59,502 nt of DNA from Methanobacteriota archaeon (GTDB lineage Archaea > Thermoplasmatota > Thermoplasmata > Methanomassiliicoccales > Methanomethylophilaceae), in assembly GCA_023402275.1 (NCBI GenBank), contig JAEXCH010000013.1:1-59502 (forward strand), read 5' to 3'. Shown here piece by piece: positions 27,663 to 36,085 of the stretch (position 1 is its first letter; every line of letters starts with the position of its first letter). The position numbers were made by a program, and so were the translations under genes. A model generated the notes under the pieces. It was not told where the DNA came from and did not search any database. It saw only the letters and a program-made list of their open reading frames with translations.

Positions 27663-27929
27663 TTTCAATGACGTTACAACATACGTCGTAATCATATTAC
27701 CATATACTTCTGGATTTATACTCTTTATATAAATATTCAAAAACCACTTTGATTCTTTGTTTCATCTGTCATCATTGTAATAAGTAGTCTTAATTCATTA
27801 ATCGAAAATTGATTATAATTTTTAGTTGTGGTACATATACTTCCACAGTTCTATATTCCTGTATTTGAAAATTAGTATATTTGTTAGTTTTTTATTAAAA
27901 CTCTTGATGTTTGTTGCTATTGTCCAAAC

Positions 27930-27939
27930 CTTATATATA
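27930..27939 (+). promoter_or_regulatory. TATA box of the first insert gene
   Basis: CTTATATATAA-type box about 50 bases before the TTG start at 27986 and about 10 bases before the hairpin at 27949. Position fits an archaeal promoter with a transcript start near 27957. Confidence 0.5.
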
Positions 27940-27948
27940 ACGTATGAG

Positions 27949-27972
27949 GATATTTAGGACTGCCTAAATATC
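27949..27972. promoter_or_regulatory. 10-bp perfect inverted repeat just before a ribosome site
   Basis: GATATTTAGG (27949-27958) and CCTAAATATC (27963-27972) pair perfectly around a 4-base loop (ACTG). The GGAGGT ribosome site (27973-27978) begins at the next base. It could be a repressor operator over the transcript start, or an RNA hairpin controlling access to the ribosome site. Confidence 0.65.
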
Positions 27973-27985
27973 GGAGGTAAATGAA

Positions 27986-28591
27986 TTGAGTGAAGAATCA
28001 TCATATCTCAAGATTGCTTTAGTAGTGAGCATAGTGGCCATCATAGCACTAGTTTTCATAAACTATGTTGATCTTGATAAAGATAATGATGAACACCCAG
28101 ACATTAACGATGGACTTTCAATACTAAAAGAATTTAATTTAACAGATATAGAGACAGGCACAACCACAAAAGGAACGTTCTTCATAATACAAAGCGGTCA
28201 CTCTTTGCATGTAAAGATCTCTGCAGATATATTTGTAGGAAGTACAGACATAGGAGGGATATCATTCAACATACCTCCAGAACTACAACTCACAAATGTT
28301 TTGTGCAGTTTAGGAAATGATACTTCTGACAAACATGTATCCATTTGGAATTCTGCGGCAGAAAATATTGATTATACGACCCGAGTGGAAATTGCACGGT
28401 CATATCCACCCCAATACATACCAATAGGCGGTGGGGAAGGTATGTTGTTGTTGGATCTTCAATTGAAGAGATCAACAACACTAAGTGAAATAGATTCGTT
28501 GAATTTTAGCATCGCTGTAGGCGGAAAAATCAAAGATGGCATTGCGATAATGGGTACAGTGTATGAAAAGATAACCATACTTCTATCATAA
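27986..28591 (+). CDS. Membrane-anchored extracytoplasmic protein of the insertion, unknown
   Basis: 201 residues. One N-terminal membrane span (residues ~9-26, LKIALVVSIVAIIALVFI) and then an outside domain rich in beta-type sequence (ISFNIPPELQLTNVLCS), faintly like cohesin/Ig-like sandwiches; I cannot name a family. The start is TTG, 7 bases after a perfect GGAGGT; the nearby ATG at 27981 runs into TGA after two codons. More A/T-rich codons than the flanking genes, supporting transfer. Confidence 0.65.
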   Translation: MSEESSYLKIALVVSIVAIIALVFINYVDLDKDNDEHPDINDGLSILKEFNLTDIETGTTTKGTFFIIQSGHSLHVKISADIFVGSTDIGGISFNIPPELQLTNVLCSLGNDTSDKHVSIWNSAAENIDYTTRVEIARSYPPQYIPIGGGEGMLLLDLQLKRSTTLSEIDSLNFSIAVGGKIKDGIAIMGTVYEKITILLS

Positions 28592-28626
28592 TGTCAAGTC
28601 CCATAAAAGATAAAGGAAGGAATATA

Positions 28627-29848
28627 ATGAAACACACCAACAAGATGATGGGAGTTATAAGCATTGCAGTCCTTATCTGTGTGATTTTTGTGGGACCATT
28701 GAATATGGTCTCAAATGTTAACGGGAGATTCTTCTGATGACACATCTACCTCCTATAATGTTCCAATAAATCACACCGAGAAGCAGAATAGTATTCAGAA
28801 CTGGGATTACCAGGTTTATGCCTCAAGTTCAATAGGTTTCATGGGAGCAACATGGATTAAGGATCGTAATGTCTGGGAATTTACATATCGTATGGCAGGA
28901 ACGGGTTCTGCCGATGGATTCTACGGGAACATACGCGTAGCTATAATTGAAATCGAAGGGACCCAAAATGTTGATAACATGGCACCGTGGTCAAGTACAA
29001 ATTCAAGATATATAGGATCGGCATCAACTCCTAACACGAGTACAGACTATACCAGTATAGCTAATGCGGTTATAGGCTATGCAATTACCGCAATAAATAG
29101 CATGGGGGCCTCATTCGCATGGTCAACATTATCTCTGATTAGAGCACTAGGGCATGATGTTGATGGATCTACGGACGGAGACCATTCGCTCTCGCGTCTT
29201 TGGAGATGGAGCCCCGATCAAAAAGATGTGGGCCAGTTCTTCTGGTTTGTTGTTGATGTCGATCCAAACGAGACGGTACAATTCTCTTACGAATATATGT
29301 TAGTTGGACCGGTGTATGAACTATTGAGTGCAGGTAAAGGGTACAGAACACTAAGTGCTGGCCCTCCTGACACAAACAGAAGCCTTTCTATGAATCCAGA
29401 GGAGATGACTTTTTCTGAAAGAGAACAGTGTGGAATTGAGACTATCCCTAGGAAAAATCTAATGACAAGGGCTGCAGAACTAAACATTCCCGAAATAACT
29501 ATTGAGAGATGGTTAAAAACTAATGAGAATGTTTTCTACTATGCACATGATTTTGTTGAGTATGAAACACCACAGATAGAAAAGGTTGAACTTACTAAAT
29601 CAACACTTACTAAAGACTTGCTATTGAACGAATTATCAGAACAGATTGATAGGAGTAAAAAGATAATAAAGGCTTTTAGTACCGATGAAGTTTGTGACAT
29701 GGAAGATAGCATTGTTATCCTTAATAAACACAAATTAAGACTGACAGAATTGCTGGAAATGCAAACAACATTGGAAAAAACTCCAATAAAAAATATCGGC
29801 AAATTAAATACCATTTATGATAGCTATTGCAGAATAGTTGATGAGTGA
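28627..29848 (+). CDS. Secreted protein of the insertion, unknown, apparent frameshift after the signal peptide
   Basis: ATG at 28627 has an AAGGAAGG site and encodes a clear signal peptide (residues ~8-25 hydrophobic, VISIAVLICVIFVG). That frame stops at TGA 28735-28737. The main domain, about 375 residues, reads from ~28718 to 29848 in the next frame; its own ATG at 28715 has no ribosome site or signal peptide. One extra base (or two missing) near 28711-28725 would join them. The mature part begins with Ser/Thr-rich sequence, has a central domain I do not recognise, and ends in ~90 residues of charged helical, coiled-coil-like sequence. Either a recent pseudogene or a sequencing error. Confidence 0.6.
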
Positions 29849-29927
29849 TTTAAACTCAATGCAAACTTTTTGGGCTTCACTGCCCCCATTTTTATTTAAC
29901 ATAAACACTCGATCAGAGATACTAATT

Positions 29928-29975
29928 CTAGATCATTGCACTTCTTTTGAGTTCTGCGGTTATCAGATCATTCAT
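29928..29975 (-). pseudogene. 5' fragment of gmhA left beside hddA
   Basis: ATG at 29975 followed by the same 13 codons as the true gmhAB start (MNDLITAELKRSA), then insert sequence and TAG at 29930-29928. It marks the original position of gmhAB directly after hddA. Confidence 0.85.
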
Positions 29976-30101
29976 TTCTGCTTCTCCATGAAGTGACCCC
30001 GTTGGGGTCGAACATGAAATCGGTCACCTCGGCACCTCTTTTCTTGAGTTCCTGTGCCACTGCGGATTTCTTATCATACTCGCATATATAATACATGAAC
30101 C
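29936..30101. repeat. Right direct repeat of the insertion (copy B)
   Basis: Partner of 27497-27662. The part inside the intact hddA gene is the resident copy; the part before it (29936-29975) is the gmhA fragment. The identical 86-base core is 29936-30021. Confidence 0.93.
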
Positions 30102-30981
30102 CTCCTCCGCCGGCACCTGAGACCTTTCCTCCTATCGCTCCGCTGTTCATTGCAGCTTCGTACAACTTATCCAATGATCGATTGGTGATCCTTTCGGAGA
30201 ATTGTTTCTTGTACTCCCATGATTCGTGAAGAAGGGTGCCTGCCATCTCGATGTCGCCGTCGGTGAGTGCTTTACCTATCTCCCTTGCGAGTCTCTTTGA
30301 TTCGTCGAGTGCCTTTTCATTGTCACCTTTGTTGAATGATTCGATCTGTGATGTTATGATGTCAGCGGATTTCCTTGATGTTCCGGTATAACAGAGCAAT
30401 GACCTGTACTCGAGCTCATTCTCGACATCCTTGTCGATGCTTACCTTCTGGACCCTCACTCCTTCTGCGTCCATGTCCATTAGGTTGAATCCGCCGTATG
30501 CGGCCGCATACTGGTCCTGCTTTCCTCCCTTGAGTCCGATATCCTCTCTCTCCAACCGATATGCCAGTTTCGCTATCTCATCCGGCGTCATATCCTCTTC
30601 CAGCCAATTGGCCACGGCCGCGATCATAGCGACCATCATTGTGGATGATCCTCCCAGTCCCGAACCTGCCGGAGCATCCGATTGGATCAGCATATCGAAT
30701 CCGTCCTTTATCTCGAAATAGTTGGCGACCGCTTTGATGAGGTCCATGTTGCCGTCCAGTTTAAGAGGTCCCCCGTCCAAAGGTGCCTTGTATCTTCCGT
30801 AATATGCGGAATGGACGTCCATTGTATTATCGTCCCTGGGAGTTATCGTGCAATATGCGTATTTGCTGATGGTCGTGTTGAGGACACAGCCTCCTTTCTG
30901 TGATGCGTAAGGATCCACATCCGTCCCTCCGCCGGCTATACCTATCCTAAGCGGTGCCCTTGCCCTTACGTATTCCACCAT
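29968..30981 (-). CDS. hddA: GHMP kinase, D-glycero-D-manno-heptose-7-phosphate kinase-like (HddA)
   Basis: 337 residues. GHMP family with the ATP loop PAGSGLGGSST (104-114), an N-terminal RAPLRIGIAGGGTDVDPY, KGGKQDQYAAAYGG near residue 155 and the C-terminal GGKVSGAGGGGFMYY. HddA phosphorylates heptose-7-P at C1 before GmhB removes the C7 phosphate; sequence alone cannot exclude fucose-kinase-like substrates. The gene lies after the nucleotidyltransferase with a 3-base gap and originally ran into gmhAB (ATGAATGA overlap). Confidence 0.85.
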   Translation of the reverse strand: MVEYVRARAPLRIGIAGGGTDVDPYASQKGGCVLNTTISKYAYCTITPRDDNTMDVHSAYYGRYKAPLDGGPLKLDGNMDLIKAVANYFEIKDGFDMLIQSDAPAGSGLGGSSTMMVAMIAAVANWLEEDMTPDEIAKLAYRLEREDIGLKGGKQDQYAAAYGGFNLMDMDAEGVRVQKVSIDKDVENELEYRSLLCYTGTSRKSADIITSQIESFNKGDNEKALDESKRLAREIGKALTDGDIEMAGTLLHESWEYKKQFSERITNRSLDKLYEAAMNSGAIGGKVSGAGGGGFMYYICEYDKKSAVAQELKKRGAEVTDFMFDPNGVTSWRSRNE

Positions 30982-30984
30982 CCC

Positions 30985-32019
30985 TCACACCCTCTCATCA
31001 ACGACCTTTCTGTCAGCCTCTATCGTTATCCCGTCACCTATCACGGAATTCGTTATCTCTGCCCCAGGGGATATCCTGCATCCGGAACCTATTATGCTAT
31101 TCTCGATCTTCGCTGAATCTATGTCGCAATCCTTCATTATGACAGCGTTCACTAGTTTGCTCCCTGCCACCTTTGAATTCTCCATCACGACCGACGCACA
31201 TATCTCGCAGTTGTTGACACTTGCATCCTTACCCAAATAGAACGGCTTATGGATGGATGTCGAACCGACACTGTCCCCTCCCCAGCTGATGTCCCCGTAT
31301 AGCTTGGATGCCATGCAGAGATTCACGCCGATGAGGTCCATTGGCCTTCCGACATCCTTCCACAACCCTCTCAATCTGAATCCCTGGATCCTCTTACCTT
31401 CTCTCATTAGTATCGGAAGCAGGTCCTTTGAGAAGTCAAAGAACTCATCCTTCGGAATGTAAGATAGGGAAGAGCGGTTGACAACGTATATCCCTGCATT
31501 CACAAGATCCGAGAAGACCTCCTCAGGCTTCGGTTTCTCCTTGAATTCGGTTATCCTGTCCTCATCATCGAGTCTTGCTATACCGAACTCGCACGGATTA
31601 CTTACAGATGTCAACGATATCGTGACCTCTGCATCATTGGAGAAATGAACATTTATCTGATCCTCAATGGATACATCGGCGAACACATCGCCGTTGGCTG
31701 CAATGAACACATCATCCAGTCTTTCTTCGACCATCTTCATCGCACCGCCTGTTCCCAGCGGCTCATCCTCATAGGAATAGTCTATCCTTATACCGAGATC
31801 GGAACCGTCCCCGATCGCCTCCACTAGCTGTTCCGACCGATATCCGCATGCTAGGATTATCTCCTCTATGCCTGCATCGGCCATTGATTCGATCAGATAT
31901 CTGAGGCAGGGTTTGTCAAGTACTGGAAGTATCGGTTTGGGACGATATTTCGTAAGAGGCAGCAATCTGGTCCCTTTGCCTCCGACCATTATCACTGCCT
32001 GCCTTACTTTTGCGGTCAT
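30985..32019 (-). CDS. hddC: Sugar-1-phosphate nucleotidyltransferase (HddC-like)
   Basis: 344 residues. N-terminal Rossmann-type transferase domain with the signature GGKGTRLLPLT (13-23) and KPILPV (29-34), a central sugar site, then a C-terminal left-handed beta-helix (isoleucine-rich hexapeptide-like, from about residue 255). In this operon the expected job is GDP-D-glycero-alpha-D-manno-heptose synthesis from heptose-1-P, the last step. A mannose-1-P or glucose-1-P enzyme is the alternative. AAAGGT ribosome site upstream. Confidence 0.8.
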   Translation of the reverse strand: MTAKVRQAVIMVGGKGTRLLPLTKYRPKPILPVLDKPCLRYLIESMADAGIEEIILACGYRSEQLVEAIGDGSDLGIRIDYSYEDEPLGTGGAMKMVEERLDDVFIAANGDVFADVSIEDQINVHFSNDAEVTISLTSVSNPCEFGIARLDDEDRITEFKEKPKPEEVFSDLVNAGIYVVNRSSLSYIPKDEFFDFSKDLLPILMREGKRIQGFRLRGLWKDVGRPMDLIGVNLCMASKLYGDISWGGDSVGSTSIHKPFYLGKDASVNNCEICASVVMENSKVAGSKLVNAVIMKDCDIDSAKIENSIIGSGCRISPGAEITNSVIGDGITIEADRKVVDERV

Positions 32020-32065
32020 GTCAATTACCTTTATAACCTGTTTATTAGGACCTATTAAATAAAGC

Positions 32066-32935
32066 TCACGGTACGAGCTTTGCGACGTTCGATCCGACTT
32101 CCACGTCGAACTCTGATGCTACCGGTCGACATTTCGTCTTCAGGAGATATGCTATCGGGACCTTAAGGTCCTCTTCCCCTAACGATTCGAAGTTCGCCAT
32201 TCCTTTGGCGATTATCAGATCGGCATCCTTCATCTCCTTTCTCAGATCCTCGCCTATCTTGTTCATGTCCACACCGATGGCGAATCCACCTGTCGTTAGG
32301 ATGATGTCAAGATGATCGTCAAGTTCCACCCTGCGGGCATCTTCCAGCGTAACATCGTTGAGTATCGGTTCTCCTCTGACAACACCGACGACCCTTTTGC
32401 CCAAGATCCTCAGCTGATCTATCAGAGGAAGGTCCAGGACCACTTCCCCGCAGTTATCGAATATGTAAATGATCGTGCCGGCATTCTTTATCAGTTCCAT
32501 CATACGTTCTGTATCATCGATGGTCAGTTCCATCTCCAGAAGAGATTCGAATATCCCGTCGAACTCCTCCGGGGATTCTATCGCTATGCCCGCTCCGAAA
32601 TCCATTATGTTACCCAATATCGCTATCTTGACGGCTGACCTGAAAGGATCATCGGAAGTATCGATGTATTTGTTGATCCTCTCATAATATCTCCAGGCGG
32701 TATCATCGGCACGTACCTTCAATTCATGATACGGGTCCTTTACCCCCAAGGCATCGTATGAGCTCTTATGGACGAATGCCGCCATCCTTGCAGAGTTCGG
32801 TTCCTCCGATATGACCTCCGCATAGGTCTTAAGTGCCGCTTCCACCGATTCCGCTTCCCTACCGTTGTTCGGAAGATAGGATTGGAACAATACCCTATTC
32901 AAAAGACATGGTACGCATTCCGGAGCGTGTTTCAT
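32066..32935 (-). CDS. DUF89-family metal-dependent phosphatase
   Basis: 289 residues starting MKHAPECVPCLLNRV, the archaeal DUF89 (COG1578) type with a CVPC pair near residue 7. The metal-binding DNCGEVVLD motif (near residue 168), the D...N pattern around LTTGG and the late KGMANFESL segment are present. DUF89 enzymes remove phosphate from damaged or side-product sugar phosphates. It is the first gene of the heptose operon, so a house-cleaning role on heptose or ketose phosphates is a fair guess. Confidence 0.8.
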   Translation of the reverse strand: MKHAPECVPCLLNRVLFQSYLPNNGREAESVEAALKTYAEVISEEPNSARMAAFVHKSSYDALGVKDPYHELKVRADDTAWRYYERINKYIDTSDDPFRSAVKIAILGNIMDFGAGIAIESPEEFDGIFESLLEMELTIDDTERMMELIKNAGTIIYIFDNCGEVVLDLPLIDQLRILGKRVVGVVRGEPILNDVTLEDARRVELDDHLDIILTTGGFAIGVDMNKIGEDLRKEMKDADLIIAKGMANFESLGEEDLKVPIAYLLKTKCRPVASEFDVEVGSNVAKLVP

Positions 32936-32999
32936 AAGTTCCAGATGTACAGCATTGAAGATAACGGTTTGCTTACTATACTTTATCCAAAAGGCCGAT

Positions 33000-33012
33000 A
33001 ATTAAATATAAG
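33000..33012 (+). promoter_or_regulatory. TATA-like box before the second HddA-like kinase
   Basis: AATTAAATATAAG lies ~40 bases before the ATG at 33048 in the divergent gap with the DUF89 gene. Confidence 0.4.
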
Positions 33013-33047
33013 CAGCATAATTGATAACACATATAGGAAGTGCGACC

Positions 33048-34022
33048 ATGATAGTGACAAGGACCCCAGTGAGGATCAGTTTCTGCGGTGGCGGAAGCGA
33101 TCTACCGTCGTTCTATGAGAAATACGGGGGACATGTCATAAGCACGACCATCGACAAGTACATCTACCTGACATTGGAGCGTTCATTCCATGTCGATACC
33201 ACCTCATTGAAGTATTCGACCGTGGAAAGGGTCCAGAACCTTGATGATATACAGCATCCGATCTTCAGGGAATGCCTCAGGATGCATGATGTCAAGGGAG
33301 TTGAGATCAACAGCACTGCCGACATCCCCGGAGGCACAGGGATGGGATCATCAAGCTCATTCACAGTAGGTGTAGTGAATCTGTTGACGGCACACCGGAG
33401 GATGACCGTTAATAAGGAGTTCCTTGCCAGAAAGGCATGCGAGATCGAGATGGATATCCTAAAGGAACCCATAGGGAAACAAGACCAGTATGCGGCTGCA
33501 TACGGCGGTCTGAACTACTATCAATTCCACAAGGATGGAAACGTTACGGTCGAACCCATAAGGCTGTCTGCGGAGGACAAGGATACTCTCAGCAGCAGGC
33601 TGATGTTATTCTATATCGGAGGAACCCGTAATGCCTCTGACATCCTTACCGAACAGAACAGGAGCAGCGAGAAAAGGGACAGCGATCAACAGGCGATGTG
33701 CTCTCTCGCCCTGAGATTGAAGGATGATCTCAACTCCGGAGATATCGATTCTTTTGGGGAGTATCTCAATGAAGGATGGAAACTCAAGAGGGGACTTGCA
33801 AGCGGAATATCCAATAACAAGATCGATGACATTTACGATCTGGCACTCTCGAACGGCGCAATAGGCGGAAAACTCCTTGGTGCGGGGGGAGCAGGATTCA
33901 TGTTGTTCTATGCATATGAGAGGGATCGACCTTCCTTGAGATCCGCACTTTCGGACTGCAGGGAGATACCATTCAATATGGAGAACAACGGATCACAGAT
34001 AGTATTCAATGATGAGTACTGA
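33048..34022 (+). CDS. Second HddA-like GHMP kinase
   Basis: 324 residues from MIVTRTPVRISFCGGGSDL. ATP loop PGGTGMGSSSS (94-104), GKQDQYAAAYGG near 145 and C-terminal GGKLLGAGGAGFML match HddA. A TTG at 33021 is in frame, but the ATG at 33048 has GGAAGTG before it and matches the family start. Diverged from the kinase at 29968 (only motifs are shared), so the two may act on different sugars. 3' end overlaps the convergent epimerase gene by 17 bases. Confidence 0.82.
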   Translation: MIVTRTPVRISFCGGGSDLPSFYEKYGGHVISTTIDKYIYLTLERSFHVDTTSLKYSTVERVQNLDDIQHPIFRECLRMHDVKGVEINSTADIPGGTGMGSSSSFTVGVVNLLTAHRRMTVNKEFLARKACEIEMDILKEPIGKQDQYAAAYGGLNYYQFHKDGNVTVEPIRLSAEDKDTLSSRLMLFYIGGTRNASDILTEQNRSSEKRDSDQQAMCSLALRLKDDLNSGDIDSFGEYLNEGWKLKRGLASGISNNKIDDIYDLALSNGAIGGKLLGAGGAGFMLFYAYERDRPSLRSALSDCREIPFNMENNGSQIVFNDEY

Positions 34023-34959
34023 TATCCAGATCTTCCAAGGTCTTCCTCACGGAACCGGACGAATCATAATTGTATCTCCATCCTCTTTCCCTCGCCTTCT
34101 CTATGTCATAATCGAATGACGGAACGTCCCCCTTCCAACCGCATTTCCCTCCGGTGTACTCATATTCGACATCAGTAAGACCCAATCTCTTGCAGACCAT
34201 ATCGGCTATCTCATCCACTGTTGTGAATGATTCGGTGGATATGTTATAGATGTTGTATCCTTCCTCGATCTTTGATGAGAAATCAGCGATGCATTCGGTA
34301 AGGTCCTTTGCATAGACATACTGTTTGGATTGTTTTCCGTTCCCCAATATCTTCAGTTTCTTAGGATCATTGTTGAGTTTCCTGATGAAATCGAATATGA
34401 CCCCGTGTGTCAATCTCGGTCCGACCACGTTGGGGAATCTGAAGATCAGTGAGTCGATACCGTTCATGTAGGAATAGGATGAGATGAAGGCTTCAGAGGC
34501 AAGTTTTGACGCGCCATAGTATGATATGGGCTCAAGGCCGCCTGTATTCTCTTTCAACTTCACATTCTGAATATCCCCATATACGGCGGATGTGGACGAG
34601 AAGAAGAATTTGTTTAACCCCGCATCCCTGGCAGCATTGAGCATTGAGACAGTTGTCATGAATGTGTCATTCAGGTCTATGCTCGGATCCGCTCCTCCCT
34701 TCTGGATATCGGAGTTGGCCGCCAAATGGAATATCATATCGGATCCCTTTACGATATCGGATAACGAACTGCTGTCATCGAGTCCTCTCTCGACATACGT
34801 GAATCTTCCGTCATCTGAAAGATGGGCTATGTTAGATGCTTTGTCAAGAGGTATCCTATCGATAGCCAGCACTTCCCATCCCCTTCCGATGAGAGAATCT
34901 GCAAGATGGCTTCCGATGAATCCGGCACCGCCGGATATTACAGCTTTCTTACTGTCCAT
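34006..34959 (-). CDS. NAD-dependent nucleotide-sugar epimerase/dehydratase
   Basis: About 317 residues, extended short-chain dehydrogenase. NAD-binding GGAGFIGSH (10-18), catalytic SSTSAVYG and YYGASK (Y-x3-K), and a C-terminal sugar-binding part. Likely a UDP-, dTDP- or GDP-sugar 4-epimerase; a GDP-heptose modifying role is possible from the neighbours. The GTG at 34971 is in frame, but the ATG at 34959 starts at the usual place before the first beta strand. Confidence 0.85.
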   Translation of the reverse strand: MDSKKAVISGGAGFIGSHLADSLIGRGWEVLAIDRIPLDKASNIAHLSDDGRFTYVERGLDDSSSLSDIVKGSDMIFHLAANSDIQKGGADPSIDLNDTFMTTVSMLNAARDAGLNKFFFSSTSAVYGDIQNVKLKENTGGLEPISYYGASKLASEAFISSYSYMNGIDSLIFRFPNVVGPRLTHGVIFDFIRKLNNDPKKLKILGNGKQSKQYVYAKDLTECIADFSSKIEEGYNIYNISTESFTTVDEIADMVCKRLGLTDVEYEYTGGKCGWKGDVPSFDYDIEKARERGWRYNYDSSGSVRKTLEDLDISTHH

Positions 34960-35010
34960 TATCACTTGCACCGTTGCCAGGGATATAAAAGTTGTTGTTC
35001 CCGTCCGGGA

Positions 35011-36006
35011 TCATACTTTCTTTGGTTTTGAGAAGTATCTCTTATCTTTGTAATAGAAGGTCCTCATATAGTATGAGGCTAGGGAGTAGTAAAGTGACGG
35101 GGACATCCTGAAAAGAAGGACCTCCGGCGATAATGATCCGCGAAGATCCTCTTCCAGCATACGGCGGCATTCCTGGCTCTTTGCGTATTTGACAAAACTA
35201 TCCTTGTCCATATGTACGGCGGACCTTATCCTTATCAGGGCCGACCTTTTCCTGAAGTGTTCATTTATCTCTTGGTCATTAGAGAAATATTCCTCCAGAT
35301 GGCCGTATGCCGCTATCTCTGCCTGACCGCGGGTGTTGCTGTGCTTATCGTTATTGCAGATAGATTCCGGGTTCTGCAGATAGATGTACATCGGCCTTTC
35401 GCAGTAGCAGATCCTTTTTGCTTTGTCCACTGTGAGATAGGTATGTTGGATGTCCTCGGCATATCCGTGCGTGAACTCTATGTTGTTGTCAGTGAGTATA
35501 TTCCTTCGTATGATCTTGGACCATGCGGTTATCGGCAGTTTGAGATCGGATAATGCGATTATGGCTTCAGACCTGCTCAACACATCCACTTTGTATTCCC
35601 TTTCCGAAGGTATGTCGATATCAGGTTCGTAAGAACGTATGGAGTTGAACATGACCACGTCCGCATCATTACTTTCCATTGCGGCCACAGTATAATCGAG
35701 GATGTCCAGAACAGGTTTATCGTCGACATCCAAGAACCATATCACGCTGCCGTCTGAACCGTTCAGTCCCAAGTTCCTGGCTCCTCCGAGCTTTCCTTGA
35801 TCCGTCTGTATGATGACCTTTACGTCGGATACCCTGTGCTTCTCGGATTCTATCCTCTCAAGGGTGTCGTCAGTTGTCTTCTGATCGACAACGAATATCG
35901 CCTCGAAGTTATCGTAGCTCTGATCCGCAAGGAAATCAAAGATTCCGGCAATATGCTGTGCTCCGTTGTACACCGGGATTATTATGCTTACCTTCTGCGT
36001 GTTCAT
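35011..36006 (-). CDS. Glycosyltransferase family 2
   Basis: 331 residues. VSIIIPVYNGAQHIAG at the N-terminus, then the DXD-type WFLDVDDKPV near residue 94 mark a GT-A nucleotide-sugar transferase; the C-terminal third is helical and basic with no membrane span. The ATG at 36006 is used; the GTG just before is part of the ribosome-site area. Next to the epimerase and GmhA genes in the same direction, so surface glycan assembly is likely. Confidence 0.85.
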   Translation of the reverse strand: MNTQKVSIIIPVYNGAQHIAGIFDFLADQSYDNFEAIFVVDQKTTDDTLERIESEKHRVSDVKVIIQTDQGKLGGARNLGLNGSDGSVIWFLDVDDKPVLDILDYTVAAMESNDADVVMFNSIRSYEPDIDIPSEREYKVDVLSRSEAIIALSDLKLPITAWSKIIRRNILTDNNIEFTHGYAEDIQHTYLTVDKAKRICYCERPMYIYLQNPESICNNDKHSNTRGQAEIAAYGHLEEYFSNDQEINEHFRKRSALIRIRSAVHMDKDSFVKYAKSQECRRMLEEDLRGSLSPEVLLFRMSPSLYYSLASYYMRTFYYKDKRYFSKPKKV

Positions 36007-36085
36007 CACTACTCGTGCGAAGTATATGGGGTTCCTTTAAAATGCTGCCGTGTGTTGGATGTAATGTCTTACGTAACTGACGTTC

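Larger units (their letters stand above)
27583..29935. mobile_element. AT-rich insertion splitting the heptose operon
   Basis: About 2.35 kb of DNA, visibly richer in A and T than its neighbours, bounded by the direct repeats 27497-27662 and 29936-30101. It holds two genes on the strand opposite to the operon and no recognisable integrase or transposase. The direct repeats span an operon junction (end of hddA plus start of gmhA), which fits single-crossover integration of a circular molecule that carried this junction. From 27663 to 27930 I see no gene, only AT-rich DNA with TATA-like stretches. Confidence 0.75.

Noticed and set aside
27497..30101. Transposon or tRNA-targeted integrase element
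   Set aside because: No transposase, integrase or tRNA is visible, and the repeats are too long for a transposon target duplication.
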